NCBI GenBank assembly: GCA_005893365.1
Contig: VBPB01000072.1
Location: 2,010-13,906 of the forward strand
DNA from: Candidatus Eiseniibacteriota bacterium
Lineage (GTDB): Bacteria; Eisenbacteria; RBG-16-71-46
Length of the DNA: 11,897 nt
Reading direction: 5' to 3'
A program made the translations under genes and the position numbers. Below, piece by piece: positions 4,959 to 11,897 of the stretch. Each line of letters opens with the position of its first letter. Within the stretch, counting starts at the first letter, position 1. The notes beneath the pieces were generated by a model. The model saw only the letters and a program-made list of their open reading frames with translations. It searched no databases and was not told the DNA's origin.

Positions 4959-7568
4959 TCAGCGCGCGAGCACCGCCAGGCGCACCGCGCCCGAGCCCTG
5001 GACCCGGGCGAAGTAGAGCCCGCTGCGCAGCGGCGCGCCCGCGGCGTCCCGCGCCTCCCAGCGCGCTTCCCAGACGCCCGCGTGCCCGGTGAACCTGGCA
5101 CGGCCCACCGCGCGTCCGGCGAGGTCGTAGACGCGCAGATCCTCGCGCGGTACGACGGGCAGCGCGAAGGTGACGGCACCTCCGCCCGGCACGGGATTGG
5201 GACCGGCGCGCAGCCTCGACACCGCCGTGGGACCATCGACCCCGACCACCGGCACCGGTGCGGCCGCGTAGACGGTGGCCCCTTCGATCGTCTGCAGCGG
5301 CACGGGTCCCCCCAGGAACGTCTGATCGCCACCCGCCGCGTGCCAGATCACGCGGTAGTCGGTGATGCGGCCCACCCGGTTGAGGTAGCCCCCGTCGGTC
5401 ACGCGCAGCCGCCAGGGATGCGCCCCGTCCGGCGGCAGGGTGGCCTCCACCTCGCCCGCGGGGAGGTCGACCGCGAACGTCCAGGCGACGTTCCCGGTCG
5501 TGCTGGCCCCGGTCACCCACTCGCTGGCGACCGCGGCACTGCTGGCGGGCAGCGGATAGACCAGCGCCGGCGGGCTCGTCTCCTGGGCCATCAGCGAGGC
5601 GGACCCGCCCACCTCGATGGCGGCGTCCAGGTCGTGGTCATAGGCGTCGTGCACCACGGTCACCTCGACCGTGGCCACCGGCGGGCCCAGGGGGCTCACG
5701 AACCGCCGCGACGGCCCCTCCCAGCGCACCTGGTCCTCGGTGGTGGCGACGCGATACCAGAACGGGACGCCGCGCTCGTTCGCGGGGACCTCCCAGGTCC
5801 GGACGTAGACGCTCATGTTGCTGCCGTCCGCGAGGCTCGAGTCGCCCGCCGCCGGGACCGAGTCCAGGGCCGCGAAGGCCCCCGGGCCGCCCGCGACCTC
5901 GGGCGCCCGCTCGAAGACGAAGTGGGCCGCGCCGCGCTCGCGCATGGTCCGCAGCGTCGCCGTGATCTGGCTCGCGCTCCCGGCCAGCTCGAGCCGGCGC
6001 ACCTGCGAGCGCTCCGGCTGCGTCAGCTCGAGCAGCGCCGCGTAGAGGTCCACCGCGCCGAATCCCACCGGCGAATACCAGCCGGGGTCCGCGCCGGGGA
6101 GGCCCGGCGGCACCGCGCCCAGCGGCCGGTAGGCGGTGGCGAGCAACACGCGGGCGACCTGCTCCGGGGTGAGCGCGGGGAAGGCCGAGCGCAGGGCGGC
6201 GGCGGCACCGCTCACGAAGGCGGCGGCCATGCTGGTCCCGCTCAGGCGCTGGTACTGGGCGCCGTCGGAGGTGAGGCTGCCATCGGCCGAGAGGACCGCG
6301 ACGCCGGGGGCCAGCAGATCCGGCTTCTCCTCGTCCGCGGCGTCGAGATCGCCGTCGCCCGCCCGCGGACCGACGTCGCTGAACGAGGCGAACACGTCGT
6401 CGCCGTTGAGTGCCGAGCGCTGCGTGTCGAGGGCTCCCACCGCGAGCACCCGGTCGCCGGCGGCGGGCGAGGGGACGAAGTGATCCCTGCCCTGGTTGCC
6501 GATCGACCCGACCACGACGATGTCGTGCTGCACGGCGCATGCGGCGAGTCGGGCCGCGAGGTCGTTGCCGTCGCTCGCGTCGGGGCTCGACAGCGAGAGG
6601 TTGATCACGTCGATGCCCTGATCGGCCGGATCTCCGCCCCAGTCCCGCGCCCGGTTGTGGATGCACCAGTCCAGCGCCTCGGCGACGCCGGAGCCGACGC
6701 CGAGGTCGTTCAGCACCTTGACGTCCACGAACCGCGCCTGCGGCGCGATCCCGGTCGCGAAGCCGGTGGCGCCCCCGTTGCCCAGGATGATCCCGGCCAC
6801 GTGGGTCCCGTGGGCGCGGGTCGCATCGCCCCCGTGATCGGAGGGGTTGACGCTGGCGTCGCGCCCGGTGTTGAGCAGGGAATCGGCCTGCGTGAAGTCC
6901 GCGCCGCCGACGCAGCGGCCGATGAGCGACTCGTGCCCGGGATAGGGGCCCTCCGGCGCGTCGTTGATGCCGCTGTCGAGGATGGCCACCACGACCCCCT
7001 CCCCCGCCGCACCGCCCATCCCCGTCCAGGTCGGGAACACCTGTCCGCTCGGATCGCGCGCGCCGATGCTCGCCGCCCCCTCGTGGAGATCGGGATACAG
7101 GATCGGCACCGCCTCGACGCGGTCCACGCCCGCGAGCGCGGCCGCGGCCTGGATCTGGGCGAACGAGCCGCTGCTGCGCAGCACGGGGAGTTCCTCGAAG
7201 CGGTCGAGCACCGGCATCCCGAGTGCGGTGAGCGCCAGCAGATCGGCGGTCGTGACCGGGTTCGCGAACTCCACGTAGACGCCGAACACCAGGCCGGCGG
7301 GGGCGACGCCGACGTCGATGCGCTTGCGCAGGAGCGGGTTCGCCTGCTCGAAGGCGAGGTCGTAGCCGCTGACGTGGATGGTCTCGATGCGGTCGTCGAT
7401 CCGGTCCTGATCCTGGTCCCAGATGAACGGCGCGGCGATCGCCGCCGGCGCGTGCAGGAACACCGCGGCCAGGAACAGCGTCGCGACGCATGCGGCGACC
7501 GGCGGGCACTGCCGCAGCAGTCGAGGCGGCAGCACGCGATCTCGCCAGGCGGGCCCCAGGGCGTTCAT
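4959..7568 (-). CDS. Secreted subtilisin-family (S8) serine protease with C-terminal sorting-type domain
   Basis: This encodes 869 residues from ATG 7568. A long signal peptide (about 1-45, hydrophobic core AACVATLFLAAVFL, ending AIA) is followed by an Asp-rich, possibly calcium-binding segment (DQDQDRIDDRIE, 51-62). Residues 63-161 resemble an I9-type inhibitory propeptide. The S8 domain spans about 189-511, with Asp198 (AILDSGI), His253 (AHGTHVAGI), oxyanion Asn358 (GSIGNQG) and Ser446 (SGTSMAAAFVSG). The usual Pro two residues after the MA of the Ser motif is Ala-Phe here. A Fn3-like stretch (about 598-628), a P-domain-like stretch (WRLRVTDGGYLNRVGRITDY, 719-738) and a FlgD/T9SS-type C-terminal domain (790-869: NPVPGGGAVTFALP, VYDLAGRAV, GLYFARV) follow. 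All key residues are present, so it is probably active outside the cytoplasm. Another in-frame ATG at 7625 would add 19 residues. The gene follows the BTAD regulator by 72 bases and has its own candidate operator. Confidence 0.94.
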   Translation of the reverse strand: MNALGPAWRDRVLPPRLLRQCPPVAACVATLFLAAVFLHAPAAIAAPFIWDQDQDRIDDRIETIHVSGYDLAFEQANPLLRKRIDVGVAPAGLVFGVYVEFANPVTTADLLALTALGMPVLDRFEELPVLRSSGSFAQIQAAAALAGVDRVEAVPILYPDLHEGAASIGARDPSGQVFPTWTGMGGAAGEGVVVAILDSGINDAPEGPYPGHESLIGRCVGGADFTQADSLLNTGRDASVNPSDHGGDATRAHGTHVAGIILGNGGATGFATGIAPQARFVDVKVLNDLGVGSGVAEALDWCIHNRARDWGGDPADQGIDVINLSLSSPDASDGNDLAARLAACAVQHDIVVVGSIGNQGRDHFVPSPAAGDRVLAVGALDTQRSALNGDDVFASFSDVGPRAGDGDLDAADEEKPDLLAPGVAVLSADGSLTSDGAQYQRLSGTSMAAAFVSGAAAALRSAFPALTPEQVARVLLATAYRPLGAVPPGLPGADPGWYSPVGFGAVDLYAALLELTQPERSQVRRLELAGSASQITATLRTMRERGAAHFVFERAPEVAGGPGAFAALDSVPAAGDSSLADGSNMSVYVRTWEVPANERGVPFWYRVATTEDQVRWEGPSRRFVSPLGPPVATVEVTVVHDAYDHDLDAAIEVGGSASLMAQETSPPALVYPLPASSAAVASEWVTGASTTGNVAWTFAVDLPAGEVEATLPPDGAHPWRLRVTDGGYLNRVGRITDYRVIWHAAGGDQTFLGGPVPLQTIEGATVYAAAPVPVVGVDGPTAVSRLRAGPNPVPGGGAVTFALPVVPREDLRVYDLAGRAVGRARFTGHAGVWEARWEARDAAGAPLRSGLYFARVQGSGAVRLAVLAR

Positions 7569-7576
7569 AGACCACC

Positions 7577-7608
7577 ATGAGAGCGCCGCGGGCTTGATTC
7601 CGACTTGA
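7577..7608 (-). promoter_or_regulatory. Possible SARP-type operator/promoter of the protease gene
   Basis: On the minus strand TCAAGTC (7608-7602), GGAA, then TCAAGCC (7597-7591) gives two heptamers one helical turn apart. Exactly 8 bp further is TCTCAT (7582-7577), a 4-of-6 match to TATAAT. This is the arrangement known for Streptomyces SARP targets. Transcription would begin about 6-9 nt later, practically at the ATG at 7568, implying a leaderless or nearly leaderless mRNA. The repeat lies in the short gap between the regulator gene and the protease gene. Confidence 0.5.
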
Positions 7609-7640
7609 GTGGTCGCCGTAATCATATGGTTCCCAGGTGG

Positions 7641-10600
7641 TTAGGCCGTTGTTGCCGCCGGATGCGTGGCCGCCGCGTGAGCGCCCGCGAGCAGCTTCTG
7701 GAACGCGCGATGGGTCTCGGGGAGCGGCTCCACCCCCAGCTCGGCGCGGAGCAGCCCCTTGAGCTTGTCGTACTCGGCCAGCGCCGCGCGGCGATTGCCG
7801 AGGCGCACCATCGCCTCGATCATCGCGAGCCGCGTGGCCTCGCGGAACTCGTCCAGCTCGGCGGCGCGCCGGAAATGGCCGAGGGCGGCCTCGTGGTCCC
7901 CGCTCGCGGCGCACGCCGTCCCCAGGTCGAGCAGCAGTTTCTCCACCTGGTCGCGCATGCGCGCCTGATGCTCGTCCGCCCAGCCGCCGTAGACGCCTTC
8001 GAGGAAGTTCCCGGTCACGAGCGACGCGGCCCGCTCCAGCGCGCGGCGCCGCGCCGCCGGATCGCGCAGACCGCGGGCCTCCTCGAGCGCGCGCTTGAGC
8101 TCCCAGACGTCGCTGGTGAGCGGGTAGGCCGGGTTCAGCGCGTAGACCTCGCCCTCGCGCAGGATCGGAGCTTCGCGCGTGTGCGGCAGCACCGAGCGGA
8201 TGTACGAGAGCGTGGGGTGGAAGTTCCGCCGTCCGGCCGCGAGCTGCCGTCCGGGCCAGAAGTGCTCGAGCAGCTCCTCCTTGGCCGCCCCGCGCGGACG
8301 CAGCGCCAGGAAGACCAGCAGGTGGAACGCGCGCTGGGCGCGCCACGCCGAGGCCCGCACCGGGCGCCCGTCGATCTCGAGCTGGGGCGGTCCGAACAGC
8401 ACCAGGCGCGGGACGCGCGCATCCGCCGCCGGTCCCGCGGGGGCGCCCCGGGCGAGCCGCTCGCCGATGTGCCGCCTGGCGGTGCGGACCGCGGGCTGCA
8501 GCGTGCGGCGTTTCCGGGTCAGGGACTCGAGCCCCTCCAGCGCCGCCCGTCCGCCGACCTCGCCCAGCACCGTGAGCGCCACCTCGCCCACCGCGGGAGG
8601 TCCGTCCGCCACCAGGCCCAGCAACGCCTCCTCGATGGCGGCCCCGGCCTCGACCAGTGCCGCCGAGACCACCTCCGTCTCGATGCCGCGGCCGAGGGCG
8701 TAGAGGAGCGGCGCCGGCTCCTCGCGCGCCTGCACGCGCAGGAAGTAGGCGTAGCCGCGCTCGCGCACCAGCTTGAGCGCGCGGGCGAGATGGTCGTCGA
8801 CGCCGTGCCGGTCGCCCATCGCCGCCAGCGATTCCGCCAGCCAGTAGTGGACCCGCATGCGCTGGTAGTCGTTCTCGCCCGCGTCGGCGCGGACCACCAG
8901 CGCCGCGAGCAGGTCGCGCGCCACGCGCACCCGGCCCGCCCGCAGCTCGCACCAGGCGAGCGTGGCACGGAACTCGGTCAGCTGGGGGGCCTCGGGCCGC
9001 GCCGCCAGCCGCTCGATGGCCTCGGTCAGGAACTGGACCGCCCGCCGGTACTGGCCCCGCGCGCAGAAGATCCGTCCCCGCAGCGCCAGCAGGTCGAGCG
9101 CGATGACCTCCATGCGCAGCTCGGCGTTCATCTCCTCGGCGCGCTTGAGCGAGGCGAGCGCGCCGTCCAGGTCCCCGCTCTGCGCCAGGATCTGGGCCAG
9201 CGCCCCGTGGCAGCTGGGCTCGAGCGCCCGGTTCGAGAAGCGCTGCGCCGCCTGCAGGCCTTCCTCGGCCGCCCGGCGGGCCTCGGCCAGCTCGCCCATC
9301 TCGGCCAAGTGGAACGCCAGGTTCGACAGGTAGAGCGGCGCGCGGGGCGAGGCGGTGCCACGCACCTGCGCCAGCGCCGAACGGAATTCCTGAGAGGCCT
9401 CGTGGAACCGGCCCTGGGCGGCATAGGCGCCGGCCAGGTTGTGGAGCACCGGCAGCAGGAGCTCGGGGTCGGCGTGGAGCGGGAGCGATTCGCGCACCTG
9501 GTCGAGCACGCGCACCGCGGCGCGGTACTGGCCCAGATAGAAGTGGGCCCCGGCCTTCATCTGGAGCAAGCGCACGCGGACCTCGAGGTGGAGGTCGTGG
9601 GCGAGCGCCAGGCCACGCTCGGCCATGCCGAGCACCTGCTCGTAGTGTCCGCGCAGGTTGAGCACCTTCCCGAGCCCGATCAGCGCCAGGCACTCGTGGA
9701 GCGGGTCGCCGGCCTTGCGGCACTGCTCGAGCACGCTGCGGTAGATCGGATCGGCCTCGTCCCAATGGCCGAGCGCGGTGTGCGCGTCGGCCAGCGCCAC
9801 CGCCAGGGCGGCGTCGACCTGGCCGTGCTCGGCCGGCAGGTGCCCCAGGAGCTGGAGGAGCGCGTCGGCGCGCCCCTGGCGCAGCAGGAGCGGTGCCAGC
9901 GAGCGCAGCAGGGCCGCCGACTCCGCGAACTCTCCGGCCGCCAGGTAGTGGCGGAGCGCGCGCTCGTGCTCGCCGCGCGCGGCCAGCGCCGTCGCGGAGT
10001 CGGATTCGAGCCGCCGCCACGCCTCGGCCCCGCCCGCGCCCTCGATCTCCTGGCGGATGAAGCGGCGCACCAGATCGTGGCACTCGTAGGAGGTCTGGGC
10101 CCCGGAACCGAACGCGCGCAGCAGGCCGCGCCGCGCCAGCGACTCGAGCAGGGCCGGCGTGGCCCCGTCGCTCCCGGCCAGGCTCGCGGCCAGGCTGACG
10201 TCGAAGCGGCCCAGCGCCGCGGTGCGATCGAGGATGCGACGCGCCCCGGGATCCAGGCGCGCGTAGATCTCCGACGACAGGTAGTCGTGGAGCTCGAGGC
10301 TCGAGGTCTGGAAGTCCGCGAGGACCGCCTCCAGCGTGACGTGCTCCGACCGCTGGAGGGACTCGTAGGCCAGGTGGACCGCGGTGGGCCAGCCCAGCGT
10401 CGCCTGCTCCAGGGCCGCCAGCTCGTCGTCCCCCAACGGCCGGCGATAGACCTCGGCGAACAGGCGCGCCAGCTCGTCGCGGCTCAAGCGCAGCTGGCCC
10501 GAGTTGAGCTCGAAGACGTCGCCGCGGGCGCGCATGCGCTCGAGCCCGAAGGGCGGCGGCGTGCGCGAGGCCACCACCACGCGGACCTTGGGCGGCAGGT

Positions 10601-11111
10601 GCCGGAGCAGCGTGTCCATGAGGGCCACGACCTGCGGATTGCCGGCCACCTCCTGGAAGTCGTCGAGCACCAGCAGGTGGGGCGGCCCCTTGAGTGCGGC
10701 GAGCTCGTTGGCCAGCGTCCCCGCCAGCATCTCGACCGACCGGTGACCCGGGCGGGCGGCTTCGAGCGCCAGGTGGAAGTCGCGTCCGAAGCGCGGCTGC
10801 TCGCGACGGAATCCCTCGAGCAGATAGCGGCCGAACACGATGGGGTCGGCATCCGACCCCATCAGCGAGTACCACACCACGGGTCGCGCGAGCGCCCGGG
10901 CATAGCCGGCCAGCAGCGTGGTCTTGCCGTAGCCGGCCTCGGCGACCACCAGGGTCAACGGCCGCTCGCCGTGCTCGATGAGCGCCTGGATGAGATGGGG
11001 ACGCTCGAGGACCTGCGCGCCGAGGTTGGGGCGGGCGAGCTTGGCCCTCAGCAGCGGGTGTTCGAGGCCGGTCCGTCGCTTGCCGTAGCGTCGCAAAGGC
11101 ACGGGGAGCAC
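7641..11111 (-). CDS. MalT/LAL-type signalling ATPase regulator with C-terminal SARP winged helix and BTAD
   Basis: This encodes about 1156 residues. The N-terminus LEHPLLRAKLARP is typical of MalT-like regulators, so the start is one of GTG 11111, GTG 11102 or TTG 11096; none has a clear ribosome binding site, and 11111 is a provisional choice. Walker A is AEAGYGKTT (57-65) and Walker B LLVLDD (146-151). A family signature follows at ASRTPPPFGLERMRARG (181-197). A winged-helix-like segment with YECHDLVRRFIR sits near 342-353. TPR repeats run about 365-830, then a HEAT-like segment (about 841-888, TVLGEVGGRAALEGLESL). At 901-1000 is an OmpR-like winged helix (LVLFGPPQLEIDGRPV, RAFHLLVFLALRP, EELLEHFWPG), and at 1000-1140 the bacterial transcriptional activator domain (AALGHFRRAAELDEFREATRL). 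It lacks the C-terminal LuxR helix-turn-helix of classic LAL proteins. It probably activates target promoters after sensing an unknown ligand; the adjacent protease and propeller genes are candidate targets. Confidence 0.93.
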   Translation of the reverse strand: MLPVPLRRYGKRRTGLEHPLLRAKLARPNLGAQVLERPHLIQALIEHGERPLTLVVAEAGYGKTTLLAGYARALARPVVWYSLMGSDADPIVFGRYLLEGFRREQPRFGRDFHLALEAARPGHRSVEMLAGTLANELAALKGPPHLLVLDDFQEVAGNPQVVALMDTLLRHLPPKVRVVVASRTPPPFGLERMRARGDVFELNSGQLRLSRDELARLFAEVYRRPLGDDELAALEQATLGWPTAVHLAYESLQRSEHVTLEAVLADFQTSSLELHDYLSSEIYARLDPGARRILDRTAALGRFDVSLAASLAGSDGATPALLESLARRGLLRAFGSGAQTSYECHDLVRRFIRQEIEGAGGAEAWRRLESDSATALAARGEHERALRHYLAAGEFAESAALLRSLAPLLLRQGRADALLQLLGHLPAEHGQVDAALAVALADAHTALGHWDEADPIYRSVLEQCRKAGDPLHECLALIGLGKVLNLRGHYEQVLGMAERGLALAHDLHLEVRVRLLQMKAGAHFYLGQYRAAVRVLDQVRESLPLHADPELLLPVLHNLAGAYAAQGRFHEASQEFRSALAQVRGTASPRAPLYLSNLAFHLAEMGELAEARRAAEEGLQAAQRFSNRALEPSCHGALAQILAQSGDLDGALASLKRAEEMNAELRMEVIALDLLALRGRIFCARGQYRRAVQFLTEAIERLAARPEAPQLTEFRATLAWCELRAGRVRVARDLLAALVVRADAGENDYQRMRVHYWLAESLAAMGDRHGVDDHLARALKLVRERGYAYFLRVQAREEPAPLLYALGRGIETEVVSAALVEAGAAIEEALLGLVADGPPAVGEVALTVLGEVGGRAALEGLESLTRKRRTLQPAVRTARRHIGERLARGAPAGPAADARVPRLVLFGPPQLEIDGRPVRASAWRAQRAFHLLVFLALRPRGAAKEELLEHFWPGRQLAAGRRNFHPTLSYIRSVLPHTREAPILREGEVYALNPAYPLTSDVWELKRALEEARGLRDPAARRRALERAASLVTGNFLEGVYGGWADEHQARMRDQVEKLLLDLGTACAASGDHEAALGHFRRAAELDEFREATRLAMIEAMVRLGNRRAALAEYDKLKGLLRAELGVEPLPETHRAFQKLLAGAHAAATHPAATTA

Positions 11112-11192
11112 CGTCTGGCACGCCGACGCGGGCGGATCCTCTACGGACCGGCGCCGCAACCTCGCCGGTGCGCGGACGGACGAGGCCCCATT

Positions 11193-11201
11193 AGGATAGC
11201 A
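11193..11201 (-). promoter_or_regulatory. Candidate extended -10 promoter for the regulator gene
   Basis: TGCTATCCT on the minus strand matches the extended -10 form TGnTATAAT at TG, TAT and the final T. It sits about 80 nt before the regulator start, in the gap after the hydratase gene, and is one of few AT-containing stretches there. No good -35 is visible (TTCCGA at 18 bp is weak). Confidence 0.35.
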
Positions 11202-11250
11202 GAGGGACGGAGGCGTTCGGAACCACGCTCTGAGACCGGCCGCGGGGGCA

Positions 11251-11266
11251 CCGGGGGGCGCCCCGG
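11251..11266 (-). terminator. Short GC hairpin after the hydratase gene
   Basis: CCGGGG pairs with CCCCGG across a 4-nt loop, 20 nt beyond the hydratase stop codon. No T-run follows. It may mark the end of that transcript, but in such GC-rich DNA short palindromes are common. Confidence 0.3.
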
Positions 11267-11286
11267 ACGGCCCCGAGGCCCGGGCC

Positions 11287-11897
11287 CTAGGCCTCGAACC
11301 GCTCGGGCTCCCAGTCCAGCCCCAGCTCGCTCGGCGGCCCCATGTAGCCCAGCATCGCCGAGGCCGCCACCACCCCCGGACTGGCGAGGTAGCCCTCCCC
11401 GCCCACGCCCATGCGGTTGGTCCAGTTCCGGTTGAAGGAGGTGATGGCGCGCTGCCCGGGCGAGAGCGCGTCGGGACCCTGGCCGAAGCAGGGGCCGCAC
11501 CAGGATTCGCGGATCTCGCCCCCGGCCTCGCGGAACACGGCGGCGATCGACTCGCCATCCAGGCGCGGATCGGGCTGCTCGATGCGGCGCTTCACGCCCG
11601 CCGAGCCGGGGAAGACGATGAGCGGGGTGAGCGCCCGCGTGTGCCCGGCGCGCCGCGCCGAGCGCAGCACCAGGGCCGCCTGCATCAGGTCGTCGTAGCC
11701 GCCGTTGGTGCACGAGCCGATCATCGCCTTGTCGAACCCGAGCCGCTCGGCCGCGATCTCGGCGGCCGGGAAGGCGTTCCCGGGGCTGAACGGCCGCGCG
11801 ATCATCGGCACCACCTCCTCGAGCGCCAGCGTCTCGTCCAGCGCGAAGCGCGCGTCTTGGCCGGGGGCCAGGCGCGGGTAGGGGAGTGCGCCGAATC
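11287..11897 (-). CDS. Aconitase-family [4Fe-4S] hydratase, C-terminal part (5' end outside window)
   Basis: The frame is open to the window edge, so the 5' end is missing; 202 residues plus TAG are visible. Three cluster ligands of the aconitase/LeuC superfamily are present: Cys in IGSCTNGGYDDL (codon 11712-11710) and both Cys in SWCGPCFGQG (codons 11499-11497 and 11490-11488). The segment TSFNRNWTNRMGVGGEGYLA corresponds to the substrate-binding Arg region after the CxxC, and SPGVVAASAMLGYMG is the usual closing helix. These enzymes perform dehydration/rehydration isomerisation of citrate-like or isopropylmalate-like acids in the cytoplasm. The protein stops right after this domain, without the swivelling domain that ends aconitase A, so it is built like a LeuC-type large subunit, or its swivel lies upstream. 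The CGPC-FGQG motif is closer to aconitase than to LeuC. The exact substrate cannot be decided from this fragment. Confidence 0.9.
   Translation of the reverse strand, partial: FGALPYPRLAPGQDARFALDETLALEEVVPMIARPFSPGNAFPAAEIAAERLGFDKAMIGSCTNGGYDDLMQAALVLRSARRAGHTRALTPLIVFPGSAGVKRRIEQPDPRLDGESIAAVFREAGGEIRESWCGPCFGQGPDALSPGQRAITSFNRNWTNRMGVGGEGYLASPGVVAASAMLGYMGPPSELGLDWEPERFEA

Noticed and set aside
5638..11121. Very long minus-strand open frame of 1827 codons across the protease and regulator genes
   Set aside because: Its translation is Arg/Ala/Gly/Pro-rich with no domain, and it overlaps two clear genes in another frame. It is a high-GC shadow frame.
7605..11435. Plus-strand open frame of 1276 codons opposite the regulator gene
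   Set aside because: It is the antisense shadow of the regulator gene; composition is Arg/Gln/Glu/Leu-rich and no motif is present. Similar plus-strand frames at 4905-7580, 3345-4622 and 1761-3104 are rejected for the same reason.
11112..11558. N-terminal extension of the regulator up to 11558
   Set aside because: It overlaps the hydratase gene in a different frame and reads as Arg/Pro/Ser-rich noise; family homologues begin close to the LEHPLLRAKLARP segment.

Overview
This is a GC-rich window in which every convincing gene lies on the minus strand, so transcription runs from high to low coordinates. I see no tRNA, rRNA, CRISPR array, insertion sequence or phage gene. Two large secreted proteins end in FlgD/T9SS-type C-terminal domains (NP...Y.LP...V..Y.v.G..v...G.Y...). 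Together with a very large NTPase-TPR-BTAD regulator and TPR lipoprotein-like export proteins, they suggest an uncultured Gram-negative bacterium of the FCB/Candidatus Eisenbacteria kind. That placement is inferred from domain style, not from a marker gene.

Layout in transcription order: (1) 11897-11287, the 3' part of an aconitase/isopropylmalate-dehydratase family [4Fe-4S] hydratase, running off the window edge; (2) about 11111-7641, a MalT/LAL-type signalling ATPase with TPRs, a HEAT-like segment and a C-terminal SARP-type winged helix plus BTAD; (3) 7568-4959, a secreted subtilisin-family (S8) protease with an intact Asp/His/Asn/Ser set and a C-terminal sorting-like domain; (4) 4721-1917, a secreted sialidase/BNR-like beta-propeller protein with the same kind of C-terminal domain; (5) 1773-1213, a small exported protein of unknown function; (6) a 512-base stretch without a convincing gene, holding a possible coding remnant; (7) 700-47, a small exported TPR protein.

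The most interesting signal is regulatory. A heptamer pair of the form TCAAGNC, 4 bp, TCAAGNC (11-bp, one-turn periodicity) occurs exactly three times, and all three lie outside genes. One is just upstream of the protease start, one upstream of the propeller-protein gene, and one in the gap above the TPR gene. Streptomyces SARP regulators bind heptamer direct repeats with this geometry, placed about 8 bp before the -10 element, and the window encodes a protein with a SARP-type DNA-binding domain. The working hypothesis is a local regulon. The large ATP-dependent BTAD regulator senses an unknown signal and activates a secreted protease and a secreted propeller protein that share an export or anchoring tag.
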